Origin: an uncultured Candidatus Cenarchaeum sp.
GTDB lineage: Archaea > Thermoproteota > Nitrososphaeria > Nitrososphaerales > Nitrosopumilaceae
Assembly (NCBI GenBank): GCA_958295735.1
Contig: OY282369.1
Coordinates: 186,001 to 250,000, forward strand
Length of the DNA: 64,000 nt
Direction of reading: 5' to 3'
Shown: positions 1-8,005 of the stretch, piece after piece
How the letters are laid out: the number at the start of each line of letters is the position of its first letter
How positions within the stretch are numbered: position 1 is the stretch's first letter
Translations under genes and position numbers: made by a program
Notes under the pieces: generated by a model
What the model saw: only the letters and a program-made list of their open reading frames with translations
Database searches by the model: none
Told to the model about the DNA's origin: nothing

Positions 1-795
1 GCCGCGTTCGTCCTGGATATAATGGCGGGGCGGGACCCGAGGGACGCGACCACCGTGGGGCGCGGGCCGGGAAGCATGCTGGACGGCATAGAGGGCGGCG
101 TCGCCGGCGCCAGGGTGGGGATCATACGCCAGATGATGGCGGGCGGGGGCGCCCCGCAGGAGGCGGCCGGGAGGGCCGCGTCCGCCCTGGAGCGGCTGGG
201 CGCCTCGTGCGAGGAGGTCTCGCTGGGCTCGGCGGAGCACGCGGTGGCCGCCTACTACACCATAACGTCGGCCGAGGCGGGGAGCAACCTGGCCAGGTAC
301 GACGGCATACGGTACGGGCACTGCGGCATCCCCCAGGAGGGGTACGAGTTCCACGCGTACGTGTCCAAGGCCAGGGGGAGGTTCGGCCCGGAAGCGACGC
401 GCCGGCTCATACTGGGCGGGTTCGTCCCGTCCGCGGGGCACGCCGGCAGGTACCTCCTCAAGGCGCTCGGGGTGAGGCGCAGGCTGGCCGCCGAGATCGG
501 CGCCCTCCTGGAAAGGGTCGACGTCCTCCTGTCCCCGACGGTGCCGGTGCTGCCCTTCCGCATCGGCGAGAAGATAGACGATCCCGTGGTGCTGTTCACC
601 ATGGACTTCAACACGGTGGCCGCCAACCTGTCCGGGAGGCCGGCCGTCTCCGTCCCGTTCGGGACGTCCGGCGGCCTGCCCGTCGGGGTGCAGCTCATGG
701 GCAGGGAGATGGGGGACGCCGACCTGCTGAGGGCGGCGCGGGCCCTCGAGGGGGCCGCGGGCCCGCCGGCCGCGCCGCCGGGGGCGCCCCCGTGA
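1..795 (+). CDS. gatA: Glu-tRNA(Gln) amidotransferase subunit A, C-terminal part
   Basis: Amidase-signature subunit that releases ammonia from glutamine for tRNA-dependent amidation (Glu-tRNA-Gln or Asp-tRNA-Asn to Gln/Asn-tRNA). The reading frame is open from the first base of the window, so the gene begins upstream; the internal ATG at 22 is not the start. The visible ~264 residues match the C-terminal half of GatA: a VLDIMAGRDPRDAT segment, AEAGSNLARYDGIRYG, LLSPTVPVLPF and a final GLPVGVQLMG. The Ser-cisSer-Lys catalytic residues lie outside the window. Its stop overlaps the start of gatB (GTGA), so the two are translationally coupled, as expected for an archaeal gatCAB operon. Confidence 0.95.
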   Translation, partial: AAFVLDIMAGRDPRDATTVGRGPGSMLDGIEGGVAGARVGIIRQMMAGGGAPQEAAGRAASALERLGASCEEVSLGSAEHAVAAYYTITSAEAGSNLARYDGIRYGHCGIPQEGYEFHAYVSKARGRFGPEATRRLILGGFVPSAGHAGRYLLKALGVRRRLAAEIGALLERVDVLLSPTVPVLPFRIGEKIDDPVVLFTMDFNTVAANLSGRPAVSVPFGTSGGLPVGVQLMGREMGDADLLRAARALEGAAGPPAAPPGAPP

Positions 796-2219
796 GCCCC
801 GGCCCGGCCGCCGCCATCGGCCTCGAGGTGCACTGCCAGCTGACCGGCCTGAAAAGCAAGCTCTTCTGCCCGTGCAGGGCCGACTACCGCGGGATGGCGC
901 CCAACACGAACGTCTGCCCCGTGTGCGTGGGGCTGCCGGGGACGCTGCCGCGGCCCAACCGGCGCGCCGTGGAAAAGGCGCTGCAGGTGGCCGCCGCCCT
1001 CGGCTGCTCCACCCCCCCGAGGCTCGCGTTCTTCCGCAAGTGCTACTTTTACCCCGACCTGCCGAAGAACTTCCAGATCACCCAGCTCGACGCGTACGGC
1101 CCGAGCAGCGCGGGCAGCGGGGGGCGCGTCAGGTCGGCGGGGAGGGAGGTGGGGGTGCGCCGCGTGCAGCTGGAGGAGGATCCCGGCAGGCTCGTGTACG
1201 AGGGCGGCCGCATGTCCAGGGGCGCGCTGGCCGACTACAACAGGGCAGGCGTCCCGCTGGTGGAGATAGTCACGGAGCCCGACTTTGCGGAGCCGGGGGA
1301 GGCGAGGCGGTTCCTGGCGATGCTGGCCGGCCTGCTCCGCTCCCTGGGCTCGGATCCCTCCCTGGAGGGGGCCCTCAGGGCGGACGGGAACGTCTCGGTG
1401 GGCGGGGGCAGCAGGGTGGAGGTGAAGAACGTCGCCTCGTTCCACGACCTGGAAAAGGCCCTCAGGTACGAGATCACGAGGCAGCGCAGCATGGCGGCCA
1501 GGGGGATCCCCGTGGCGCCCGAGACCAGGCACTGGGACGAGGCGCGCAGGGTGACGGCGCCGTCCAGGGGCAAGGAGGAGGACATGGACTACAGGTACCA
1601 CCCGGAGGGGGACATACCGCAGATAGAGGTGGGGAGGGACGAGCTCGCGGCGCTGGCGGCCGCGATGCCCGAGGCCCCCCCCGCCAAGAGGGAGAGGTAC
1701 GAGTCCGCCGCGGGCGTGTCCCCCCAGGTGGCCGAGGTGCTCTCCTCCGACGCGTACTGCTCCGCGCTGTTCGACGAGGCGAGCGCGGGCGCCGATCCCG
1801 GGGATGCGAGGGAGATGGCCAACCTGATAACCACCGACCTGATGGGCCTCGTGGACACCGCGGAAAAGAGGAAGGCCTCCAAGCTCACGGCCCCCCGCAT
1901 CGCGGAGCTGGCGCGGGCCGTGCGCTCCGGCGCCGTGACGAGGGCCTCGGCCCGGGGCGCGCTGCGGGAGATGGTGCGCGCGGGCGGCGGGCTGGCCGGG
2001 ACGGCGGCGGGCCGCGGCGGGGCCGTCGCCGGCGAGGAGGAGGTGGCGCGGGCGGTGGAGTCGGTGATGAGGGACGAGCCCGGGGCGGCCGCCGCGGCGA
2101 GGGCCGACCCGAAAGCGGTCAACTACATAGTGGGCCGCGTGATGGCCGCGACCGGCGGCAGGGCCGACCCCGGGACTGCCGTGCGGCTGGTCAGGGAGGG
2201 GCTCGCCCGCGGGGCCTAG
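792..2219 (+). CDS. gatB: Asp/Glu-tRNA amidotransferase subunit B
   Basis: Kinase/transamidase subunit that phosphorylates the misacylated Glu- or Asp-tRNA and delivers GatA-derived ammonia to it. The start is GTG at 792, overlapping the gatA stop by four bases; it gives 475 aa, the normal family length, and begins right before the family N-terminal IGLEVHCQL. The zinc-binding region is visible as CPCRADYRG...VCPVC, followed by GLPG and the PNRRAVEKAL helix. The catalytic core contains DYNRAGVPLVEIVTEPD and EVKNVAS; the C-terminal ~150 residues look like the helical YqeY-type tail that holds the tRNA. A longer open frame from 207 is a shadow of gatA. Confidence 0.96.
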   Translation: MSPGPAAAIGLEVHCQLTGLKSKLFCPCRADYRGMAPNTNVCPVCVGLPGTLPRPNRRAVEKALQVAAALGCSTPPRLAFFRKCYFYPDLPKNFQITQLDAYGPSSAGSGGRVRSAGREVGVRRVQLEEDPGRLVYEGGRMSRGALADYNRAGVPLVEIVTEPDFAEPGEARRFLAMLAGLLRSLGSDPSLEGALRADGNVSVGGGSRVEVKNVASFHDLEKALRYEITRQRSMAARGIPVAPETRHWDEARRVTAPSRGKEEDMDYRYHPEGDIPQIEVGRDELAALAAAMPEAPPAKRERYESAAGVSPQVAEVLSSDAYCSALFDEASAGADPGDAREMANLITTDLMGLVDTAEKRKASKLTAPRIAELARAVRSGAVTRASARGALREMVRAGGGLAGTAAGRGGAVAGEEEVARAVESVMRDEPGAAAAARADPKAVNYIVGRVMAATGGRADPGTAVRLVREGLARGA

Positions 2220-2271
2220 CCCGCCGGCGGGCGGCGGGCCGGATCCCCCCCCCCCTCCCCGCGCGGCGGGC

Positions 2272-3483
2272 CTAGCCGGCCAGCCTGAACCGGATCCCCT
2301 TCTCGCGCAGCCGGGATATGAGCCGGTCGGCGTCCTCCCTGCCGTGCATCTCCAGGCTCAGCGTGACGCCGGCCGAGCCCGCGCTTATCTCCTGGCTGAA
2401 CCTGTCGTGGACGACCTCCACGATGTTGGCGTTGGCCGAGGTGATCTCGTCCACGAGCTCCTTGAGGGCCCCCGGCCTGTCCGGCAGCAGGATGAATATC
2501 TTGAGCAGGCGCCCCATGTACGAGAGCCCCTTGTCCACCACCTGGCCGAGCAGGTACATGTCCACGTTCCCCCCCGCCAGGACGGCCACCGCCTTCTTTC
2601 CCTTCGAGGGCCGCTCGGATATGAGGTGGGCCAGGCTGGCCGCGCCGGCCGGCTCCACCACCGCCTTGGCCCGCTCCATGAGGAGGAACATCGCCTCTAT
2701 GATCTTCGAGTCGTCCACGAGGACGATGTCGTCTATGAGCCGCCTGATCACCCCGAACGTCATGCTGCCCGGGCTCTTCACGGATATGCCGTCGGCTATG
2801 GTGCGCGCCCCGCCGCCCGCCTCGGTCAGCCTGCCCCTCTCCAGCGACTCCTTCATGGCGGGGAACGAGCTGGACTGGACCCCCACCACGCGGACGTCGG
2901 GGCGCGACGCCTTCACCGCTATGAGGACCCCGGCGGCCAGGCCCCCCCCGCCTATGGGGACGTACACCTCGTCCACGTCCGGGAGGTCCTCGAGTATCTC
3001 CAGCCCTATCACCCCCTGCGCGGCCACCACCTGCGGGTCGTCGAAGGCGTGTATTATGGAGGCGCCCGACGAGGCGGCGATCTCCCGGGCCCTGGCCCAC
3101 GACTCCTCGTAGCTGCCCCCCGCCAGTATCACGTTGGCGCCGTACCCTTTTGTGGCGGCCACCTTTGCCGGCGAGGCCGACTTTGGCATCACTATGGTGC
3201 ACGGGATGCCCTCGGCCGTGGCCGCGTAGGCGACGCCCTGGGCGTGGTTCCCCGCCGATGCCGCCACCACCCCGTTCCTCCTCTCCTCTTCGGGGAGCGA
3301 CCGGATCTTGTAGTACGCGCCGCGTATCTTGAACGAGCCGGTCTTCTGCCGGTACTCCGACTTTAGGTAGATCTCCGAGCCGACCATGCGGCTGAACGCC
3401 GGCGAGTACGACAGCGCGGTCCGCCGTATGTACTCGCCCCGCATCCGGCCCGCCCGCTGCACCTCCTCGTACGTGGGCTCCAC
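2272..3483 (-). CDS. ilvA: threonine ammonia-lyase with C-terminal ACT domain
   Basis: PLP-dependent fold-type II enzyme that deaminates threonine (and serine) to 2-oxobutanoate and ammonia, the entry to isoleucine synthesis. The Schiff-base lysine lies in GSFKIRGA; SAGNHAQG and the phosphate-binding GGGGLAAG loop are present. The last ~75 residues (ILLPDRPGALKELVDEI...) form an ACT domain, suggesting amino-acid feedback control. At 403 aa it is the short one-ACT form. The GTG start at 3483 sits 26 nt from a TATA box that overlaps the stop codon of the upstream gene, so it is probably transcribed as its own leaderless message. It converges with gatB, with about 50 bp between the stops. Confidence 0.93.
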   Translation of the reverse strand: MEPTYEEVQRAGRMRGEYIRRTALSYSPAFSRMVGSEIYLKSEYRQKTGSFKIRGAYYKIRSLPEEERRNGVVAASAGNHAQGVAYAATAEGIPCTIVMPKSASPAKVAATKGYGANVILAGGSYEESWARAREIAASSGASIIHAFDDPQVVAAQGVIGLEILEDLPDVDEVYVPIGGGGLAAGVLIAVKASRPDVRVVGVQSSSFPAMKESLERGRLTEAGGGARTIADGISVKSPGSMTFGVIRRLIDDIVLVDDSKIIEAMFLLMERAKAVVEPAGAASLAHLISERPSKGKKAVAVLAGGNVDMYLLGQVVDKGLSYMGRLLKIFILLPDRPGALKELVDEITSANANIVEVVHDRFSQEISAGSAGVTLSLEMHGREDADRLISRLREKGIRFRLAG

Positions 3484-3504
3484 GCGGGGGCGGCGGGGCC
3501 GGAT

Positions 3505-4410
3505 CTATATTTGACTTGGTTTCGCGGGGGGCGGGCCGCCGGCCGCCTCCCCCATTATGCCCGCCAGCCGGCCGAGCCTCCCCAGCAGGGCCGCCCGCGC
3601 CGCGGCGGGGATCCTGCGCGCGTCGAACGAGGCCTCCCGGGCGGGCCCCCTGGCCATCTCCAGGTCGAGCGAGAGCAGCAGCCCCTCCTCGCCTGTCACC
3701 AGCCGCGCCTCGTCTATCATCACGTCCGTGGTGCTGTACGTCTCCACCAGCAGGCCGTCCAGCTCCCCCAGCAGGGCGGCCTTCCTCTCGGCGGCCCGGC
3801 GGCGCCCGGCATCCGCCCCGGCGGCCGCCTCGGCCGCCCTCTCCAGCAGCGAGTCGTCGTTGTAGAGCGCCTCGAAGGCCGCCAGCGCCCCCTCCTCCCC
3901 CGGCGCGCCGGCGGCGGCGCCCAGCCCGGCGCCGCGCAGGTGCGAGGCCACCATGCCGTCCGCGGCGGCGGCCGCCGCGGCGGCCGCATCCCCGGACTCG
4001 GACCCGGCGATCTCGTCCAGCTCCCTCAGGCACTCCACCACGCGGTAGTCCGGCCTGTAGTACAGCAGGGCGCGGAACTGCACGGACATGTGGCCGGACA
4101 GGACGTACCTGCCCTCCGCGGCCTCGAACTTCGAGAAGGTGCGCCGCACGTCGTCGCTGCGGGTGGTCTCCGCATCGCGGACCGACCAGCCGTCGGCCGC
4201 CAGGCCGGCCGCCACACGGCCGTAGTACGCGGCGACGGCCCCCGGATCGAACGTGCCCTGTTCGGCGACCGTGCTGTCCCCCAGCATCACCTTCGTCTTT
4301 ACCGGGCGGACTATCCCGGAGAGCGCCGCGCGGTAGGCGGCGCGGGCGGCCCCGATCCTCGCGCCCGCCTCCGCCACGAACCCGGAGCCGGAGGCGGTGC
4401 CGAGGCGCAC
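3505..4410 (-). CDS. conserved-looking hypothetical protein, Ala-rich
   Basis: 301-aa soluble protein that I do not recognise. It has no signal peptide or membrane helix. Features include KVMLGDSTVAEQGTFD near residue 40, an aromatic segment FRALLYYRPDYRVVECLREL near residue 115, an Ala-rich run that is probably a flexible linker, and a C-terminal half with YSTTDVMIDEARLVTGEEG and LLSLDLEMARG. GTG at 4410 is chosen because a TATA box lies 27 nt upstream. The alternating acidic and arginine-rich segments and strong codon-position GC bias look like real coding sequence. It is followed by ilvA on the same strand with a 21-bp gap, but ilvA has its own promoter. Confidence 0.75.
   Translation of the reverse strand: MRLGTASGSGFVAEAGARIGAARAAYRAALSGIVRPVKTKVMLGDSTVAEQGTFDPGAVAAYYGRVAAGLAADGWSVRDAETTRSDDVRRTFSKFEAAEGRYVLSGHMSVQFRALLYYRPDYRVVECLRELDEIAGSESGDAAAAAAAAADGMVASHLRGAGLGAAAGAPGEEGALAAFEALYNDDSLLERAAEAAAGADAGRRRAAERKAALLGELDGLLVETYSTTDVMIDEARLVTGEEGLLLSLDLEMARGPAREASFDARRIPAAARAALLGRLGRLAGIMGEAAGGPPPAKPSQI
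3506..3513 (-). promoter_or_regulatory. TATA box of ilvA
   Basis: CAAATATA on the minus strand is the only AT-rich stretch locally; its centre is 26 nt upstream of the GTG at 3483, implying a leaderless mRNA. It lies at the very end of the neighbouring gene. Confidence 0.7.
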
Positions 4411-4432
4411 GAGGGGCGGCGCGCGGGGGCGG

Positions 4433-4441
4433 CATTAAACC
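4433..4441 (-). promoter_or_regulatory. TATA box for the gene starting at 4410
   Basis: GGTTTAATG on the minus strand, centre 27 nt upstream of the GTG start. Confidence 0.65.
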
Positions 4442-4609
4442 TTGCACGCGGGAGGCGGCGGGGGCCCGCTGCCTCCGGGCGCGGCCCCGGCCCGGGCCCG
4501 CGCGGGCGGCGCGCCCCCGGAATCCAGCCGCGGCCCCGATGCCCCGCGGCGGCAGCGCGGGCGGCCCCGTCCCAGGGCCCGGAATCCCGCCGCGGGCGGG
4601 GGGGCGCCC

Positions 4610-4828
4610 TCAGAACCCCAGCGGGCTCGCCGCGGCCCAGATGCCGCTGGTGATCACGGTGTCGACGGCGCCGACGATCATTATCCACTTGAGCATCACC
4701 GGATCGTCGCGCCGTATCGCCGACCACGCCAGGGCCGCCCCGATCACGCCCAAGAACACGGGCAGCAGGAACCACCACGCGGACCTGTTCCTGAGGGGCG
4801 GCCCGCCGCACTCTAGCATCGCGCGCAT
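4610..4828 (-). CDS. small two-helix membrane protein
   Basis: 72-aa protein with two predicted membrane segments: residues ~18-37 (AWWFLLPVFLGVIGAALAW) and ~45-66 (LKWIMIVGAVDTVITSGIWA), joined by a short charged loop IRRDDPVM. Function unknown; it resembles the many small membrane proteins of marine thaumarchaea. The ATG at 4828 lies ~34 nt from a TTATAAC box, which would leave a leader of about 8 nt. It ends ~200 bp before the start of the next minus-strand gene. Confidence 0.75.
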   Translation of the reverse strand: MRAMLECGGPPLRNRSAWWFLLPVFLGVIGAALAWSAIRRDDPVMLKWIMIVGAVDTVITSGIWAAASPLGF

Positions 4829-4858
4829 CCGTCCACGCGCGGCCTAGCGCGGCCCCGG

Positions 4859-4865
4859 TTATAAC
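4859..4865 (-). promoter_or_regulatory. TATA-like box upstream of the 72-aa membrane protein
   Basis: GTTATAA (read on the minus strand) in a GC-rich background, ~34 nt upstream of the ATG at 4828; slightly further than the usual 26 nt. Confidence 0.5.
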
Positions 4866-5435
4866 GGCCGCTTAACATTGTTCACCGCCCGCCGCGCCCG
4901 CGCCGGCCGCGGGCGGCTCCCCTACGGGAGGCGGCCCGCGGCGCGCCGGGACGGCGCCTCGCGGCTCGTCGCGGCCCGCGGCGCGCTCGGGTAAGCCGCG
5001 GGGAAGCGCGCCCCCGTGGCGCCTTACAAGGCCGCGGCCGGGAACGGCGGGCCCGCCTCAATGGCCGACTGCGGGTCCCGGTCCTGCGCCGGGGCGGAGT
5101 CCGGGAAGCGCGGCGGGCGGAGTCCGGGAAGGGGCCCGCCGGGGCGGGGGCGGGGCATCCCCGGGCCGGCGGCAAGCCGGGGAGGTCCCGCGGCGGGTTC
5201 CGGGGGAATATCGGGCGGTTCGGCGGGACGGACGAGTTCGCCAGGCGGCGCGACCGCGGCGGGCCCCGCGACTCCCCGGACCGGGGCACGCCGGAGGCGC
5301 CCGCCGGGGCGTTCGCGCGGAATATGCCCGAAAAGGGGCAAACAGTCAAAGACGGGCACGCCGTGGAGGAGCATCTTGCCGGCTGGGATGCGAAACGGTT
5401 TCGGGATCGCGCGGACGCGATCCCGCGTGTCAAGG
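4866..5435. other. gene-free GC-rich interval
   Basis: No convincing gene. It holds AT-rich CTTAACATTGTT at 4870-4881 and imperfect short repeats of a GCGGGCGGAGTCCGGGAAG motif around 5090-5130. Open frames here are low-complexity Arg/Pro/Gly reading. Confidence 0.5.
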
Positions 5436-5443
5436 TTAAATAT
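5436..5443 (+). promoter_or_regulatory. TATA box for zinc ribbon - cyclase pair
   Basis: TTAAATAT, centre 26 nt upstream of the TTG at 5466, which fits a leaderless transcript starting on that codon. Confidence 0.7.
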
Positions 5444-5465
5444 CGCGCCGCGCATTCGGGCGCAA

Positions 5466-5582
5466 TTGGAGAGCATCGCATGCTGGCACTGCGACGCCAC
5501 GATCGTCGTGTACTACCACAGCGGGTACAGGGGGATGCGCGGGAGGTGCCCGGGGTGCAAGGTAGACTTTCCGCTGGAGTAG
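5466..5582 (+). CDS. zinc-ribbon microprotein (38 aa)
   Basis: Short protein with two CxxC pairs, CWHC at residues 6-9 and CPGC near residue 28, separated by VVYYHSGYRGMRGR; this is a complete treble-clef/zinc-ribbon-sized unit. The TTG start is supported by the TATA box 26 nt upstream. Its stop TAG overlaps a possible GTG start (5582) of the downstream cyclase gene, so the two are likely co-transcribed and translationally coupled. A role as an RNA- or protein-binding accessory of the cyclase is inference only. The gene is below usual length cut-offs and would be missed by standard annotation. Confidence 0.7.
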   Translation: MESIACWHCDATIVVYYHSGYRGMRGRCPGCKVDFPLE

Positions 5583-5593
5583 TGCGGCGGGCG

Positions 5594-6412
5594 ATGGGCG
5601 GCGGGGAAGAGGAGGGGGGGCGCGGGGGCGGCCCGGCCGCCGGCAGCGGCAAGGGGGACAAGTCGGGCATAGTCGACATGCTGCTCGGCAAGGACATATC
5701 CGACCAGGTGGACACGGAGACGCTCATCAACAACGTCCAGAAGAGGGTCTGGGGATCGCTCAAGAGGGGATACCAGTACACGGGGCCCTTCGACGAGTCC
5801 GACGCGTTCCTGCGGGCCAACGTCCTGTCCAAGATCGAGATGGGCGTCATGTACGTCGACCTGGTCGGCTCCACGACGATGGCGCTGGAGCTCCCCGAGG
5901 AGAAGGTGGCCACCATAATCAGCTCGTTCGCGCAGGAGATGGCGTACGTGGTGAGGCAGTACGGGGGGTACGTGCTGAAGTTCGTCGGCGACGCGGTGAT
6001 CGCGTACTTTGTGTCCGGGAACAACTCGCTGCTGGTGGCGGACAGGATCGTCGACTGCTCCAAGTCCATGATCAGCGTGATCGACAGGGGCATAAACCCC
6101 GTGCTCAACCAGTACGACTATCCGGATCTGGCCGCCAAGATCGGCGCGGACTACGGCAGGGTGCTCATAGTGCAGTACGGCAGGGACGCCAGGCTCTCCC
6201 CCGTCGACCTGATGGGCCCGGTCATGAACATAGCCGCGAAGATCCAGTCCCACGCGAGCCCCAACCAGGTGATGGTGGGCGACGACGTGTACACCAGGCT
6301 GCACCCCGCCACGCAGCTTTCGTTCAGGAAGGCGGTGTGGAAGGACGGAGGGTGGAAGTACCGCTCCCGGGTCACCGGGAGGATCTACGACGTGTACGAG
6401 TACGTGTCGTAG
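5594..6412 (+). CDS. class III adenylate/guanylate cyclase domain protein
   Basis: 272-aa protein. After a Gly-rich N-terminus (~25 residues) and a helical segment (LLGKDISDQVDTETLINNVQ), a nucleotide cyclase homology domain runs from ~residue 85 to the end. The two metal-binding aspartates are visible in MYVDLVGSTT and KFVGDAVIAYF; a later segment has DLMGPVMNIAAKIQSHA, the usual region for the transition-state Asn (here NIAAK). It therefore looks catalytically competent for making cAMP or cGMP. There is no membrane helix. ATG 5594 is used; GTG 5582, overlapping the upstream stop, is an equally good start. Substrate specificity cannot be decided by eye. Confidence 0.88.
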   Translation: MGGGEEEGGRGGGPAAGSGKGDKSGIVDMLLGKDISDQVDTETLINNVQKRVWGSLKRGYQYTGPFDESDAFLRANVLSKIEMGVMYVDLVGSTTMALELPEEKVATIISSFAQEMAYVVRQYGGYVLKFVGDAVIAYFVSGNNSLLVADRIVDCSKSMISVIDRGINPVLNQYDYPDLAAKIGADYGRVLIVQYGRDARLSPVDLMGPVMNIAAKIQSHASPNQVMVGDDVYTRLHPATQLSFRKAVWKDGGWKYRSRVTGRIYDVYEYVS

Positions 6413-7091
6413 CGGCGGCCGGCCGCGGGGCGCGCGGCATGCCGCGCGGCAGCGCGCGCCCCGCGCGGCGCGGCGCATCAGGGTATCGGCGGGGCGATCG
6501 CGGGCGGGGCGGCCGGGCCGCCGCGCGCGATGGTGGCGGGAAGGCCGCGCGGGGCCGTGGCGATCAGCCGAGGCGAGACCTCGCGGAGGATCGGCGGCGC
6601 GAACGCGTTGCTGCGGGCGCTCGTCGCCGAGGCGCGCCGCGTGCGCGGTCGAATACCCGCGCGGCAAGGCCGCCCTGCCGTCCGTGCTGGGATTCGGGGG
6701 CATCATGGCCGGCGACCCGACCCCCCGCACAACCATACCGTGGGCGAGCGCCAGAAGCGCCGCCCGCGCCGCCCGCGCCAGATAAGAGGCCCGCGAGTTC
6801 AAGGATCCCGGGCCCCCGTTCCCGCGCTCCGCGCGCGCCCACGATGTTGCCCGGCTCTCACGAGGCGGCCGCGGGCGGGGGCGCAGGGAAAACCGCTTCA
6901 AAACCGTGAGCTCGTACCTGTAGCCGGCTGGCGCGGCGCCCGCGCGCGCGGCGGGCCCGCGCGGGGTAGCCTGCGGCCCCTCCCGGCGCGGCGCGCGCGG
7001 CGTGGGCCCGCCCTGCCGGCGATGTTGCCGCCGGGCGCGAGCGCGGATCGGCCGGGGCGCTCCCGCGCCCGCGGGCGGCGGGCGCGGGGCG
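6413..7091. other. gene-free interval, probably decayed sequence
   Basis: No supported gene. Open frames on both strands are Arg/Ala/Pro-rich without domain signals or TATA boxes at the right spacing. It ends at the left target duplication of the MITE at 7092. Confidence 0.5.
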
Positions 7092-7182
7092 GTGTAGACT
7101 TACGTCCAAACCGAAACCACGCCTAGCAACGGCAACCGCTCCCCGATCTCACGCCTAGATCACAATGGACGTAAGTCTACAC
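7092..7182 (+). mobile_element. 91-bp palindromic MITE, family B, copy 1
   Basis: Ends are perfect inverted repeats, GTGTAGACTTACGTCC and its complement. The element is flanked by an 8-bp direct repeat GCGGGGCG (7084-7091 and 7183-7190), a target-site duplication, so it moved by transposition. The interior contains GATCTCACGCCTAGATCA, similar to the core of the family A elements listed below. No coding capacity. A second copy lies at 22030-22121. Confidence 0.85.
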
Positions 7183-7203
7183 GCGGGGCGCGGCAAAAGG
7201 CAG

Positions 7204-7209
7204 AAATAT
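7204..7209 (+). promoter_or_regulatory. TATA-like box for gene 7231
   Basis: AAATAT, 25 nt upstream of the GTG at 7231; just outside the right target duplication of the MITE. Confidence 0.55.
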
Positions 7210-7230
7210 GCGGCTGATGGGGCGCGACTC

Positions 7231-7677
7231 GTGCAGAGCGAGTCCCCCGCGGATCGGTACATGGATGCCTACGCGCCCGGCCACGCCGCATCCCCCCTCC
7301 AGCCCCACCTTTTCCCGAGGATGCCGCCCGGCGTCAGCCCGCCCGGCCCCGGCGCCCCGCCGCGGGCGGCCGGGGCGGCGCCGCGGCGGCTGCCCGGGCC
7401 TCCCGGCGCCGATGTCGCGGCGATCCCGCGGCTGGGAGACTATGCGGAGGAATACAGGCGCGCGGCCGCCTGCCTCCTCGGCCACGGCTCCCCGGCCGCC
7501 TTCCCCCCCGGCCACCCGCTCTTCTCGGCCACCGGACCCGCCGACGCGCTCAGGGCTGAGAACGCGAACCTCAGGAGGGAGAACGCCGAGCTGAAGAGGC
7601 AGGCGGCGGAGGGCGGCCCGCGCAATCCGGGCGCTCCCCCCGACCGCCCGCCGTTCCCGGGCCCGGTCCGCCTCTGA
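7231..7677 (+). CDS. Pro-rich protein with C-terminal leucine zipper
   Basis: 148-aa protein, function unknown. Residues ~1-65 are Pro/Gly/Ala-rich and probably disordered. IPRLGDYAEEYRRAAACLLGHG follows, and then a heptad-patterned segment LRAENANLRRENAELKRQA, typical of a leucine-zipper coiled coil, close to the C-terminus. Start GTG 7231 is set by the TATA box; ATG 7165 in the same frame would begin inside the MITE terminus and is less likely. It lies between a MITE and a restriction-modification gene. The coiled coil suggests oligomerisation; DNA binding cannot be claimed. Confidence 0.55.
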   Translation: MQSESPADRYMDAYAPGHAASPLQPHLFPRMPPGVSPPGPGAPPRAAGAAPRRLPGPPGADVAAIPRLGDYAEEYRRAAACLLGHGSPAAFPPGHPLFSATGPADALRAENANLRRENAELKRQAAEGGPRNPGAPPDRPPFPGPVRL

Positions 7678-7825
7678 GCGGCCCTCGCAACAGCGCGCCC
7701 TCGCAACCCCGCAGGCTCTCGCGCCGGGAGAAGAATCCGGTAGGCAGAACTGTGCCGGAGCGCTCCCGCGGCAACGCGCAGGAGGATGACCGAAGCCAAG
7801 GGCACAAGACGCGGCCGGCTGGCAG

Positions 7826-7934
7826 GGCGGCCGGGAGAATTCGTTCGAACGGTGCGCTCGTGCAGGATCTCCGCCTTGCCCACCACCACCGACTCCAGGC
7901 GGCCGGGAGAATACGTTCGAACGGTGTGCTCGTG
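7826..7934. repeat. pair of 37-bp direct repeats, 72-bp spacing
   Basis: GGCGGCCGGGAGAATTCG... at 7826-7862 recurs at 7898-7934 with about two mismatches, separated by an unrelated 35-bp spacer. The repeat contains the palindrome CGTTCGAACG. One of seven loci in the window with ~31-39-bp repeats at ~70-74-bp spacing. Confidence 0.75.
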
Positions 7935-8005
7935 TGCAATTCAGGACTTTACGGGTATGGCGTTGAATTCTGGGCAGAACTGCTTCAAAAGCGCGAGTTC
8001 TTACG

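Noticed and set aside
207-2275. Additional long frames overlapping gatA and gatB on both strands.
   Set aside because: They are shadows; the real frames show complete family signatures.
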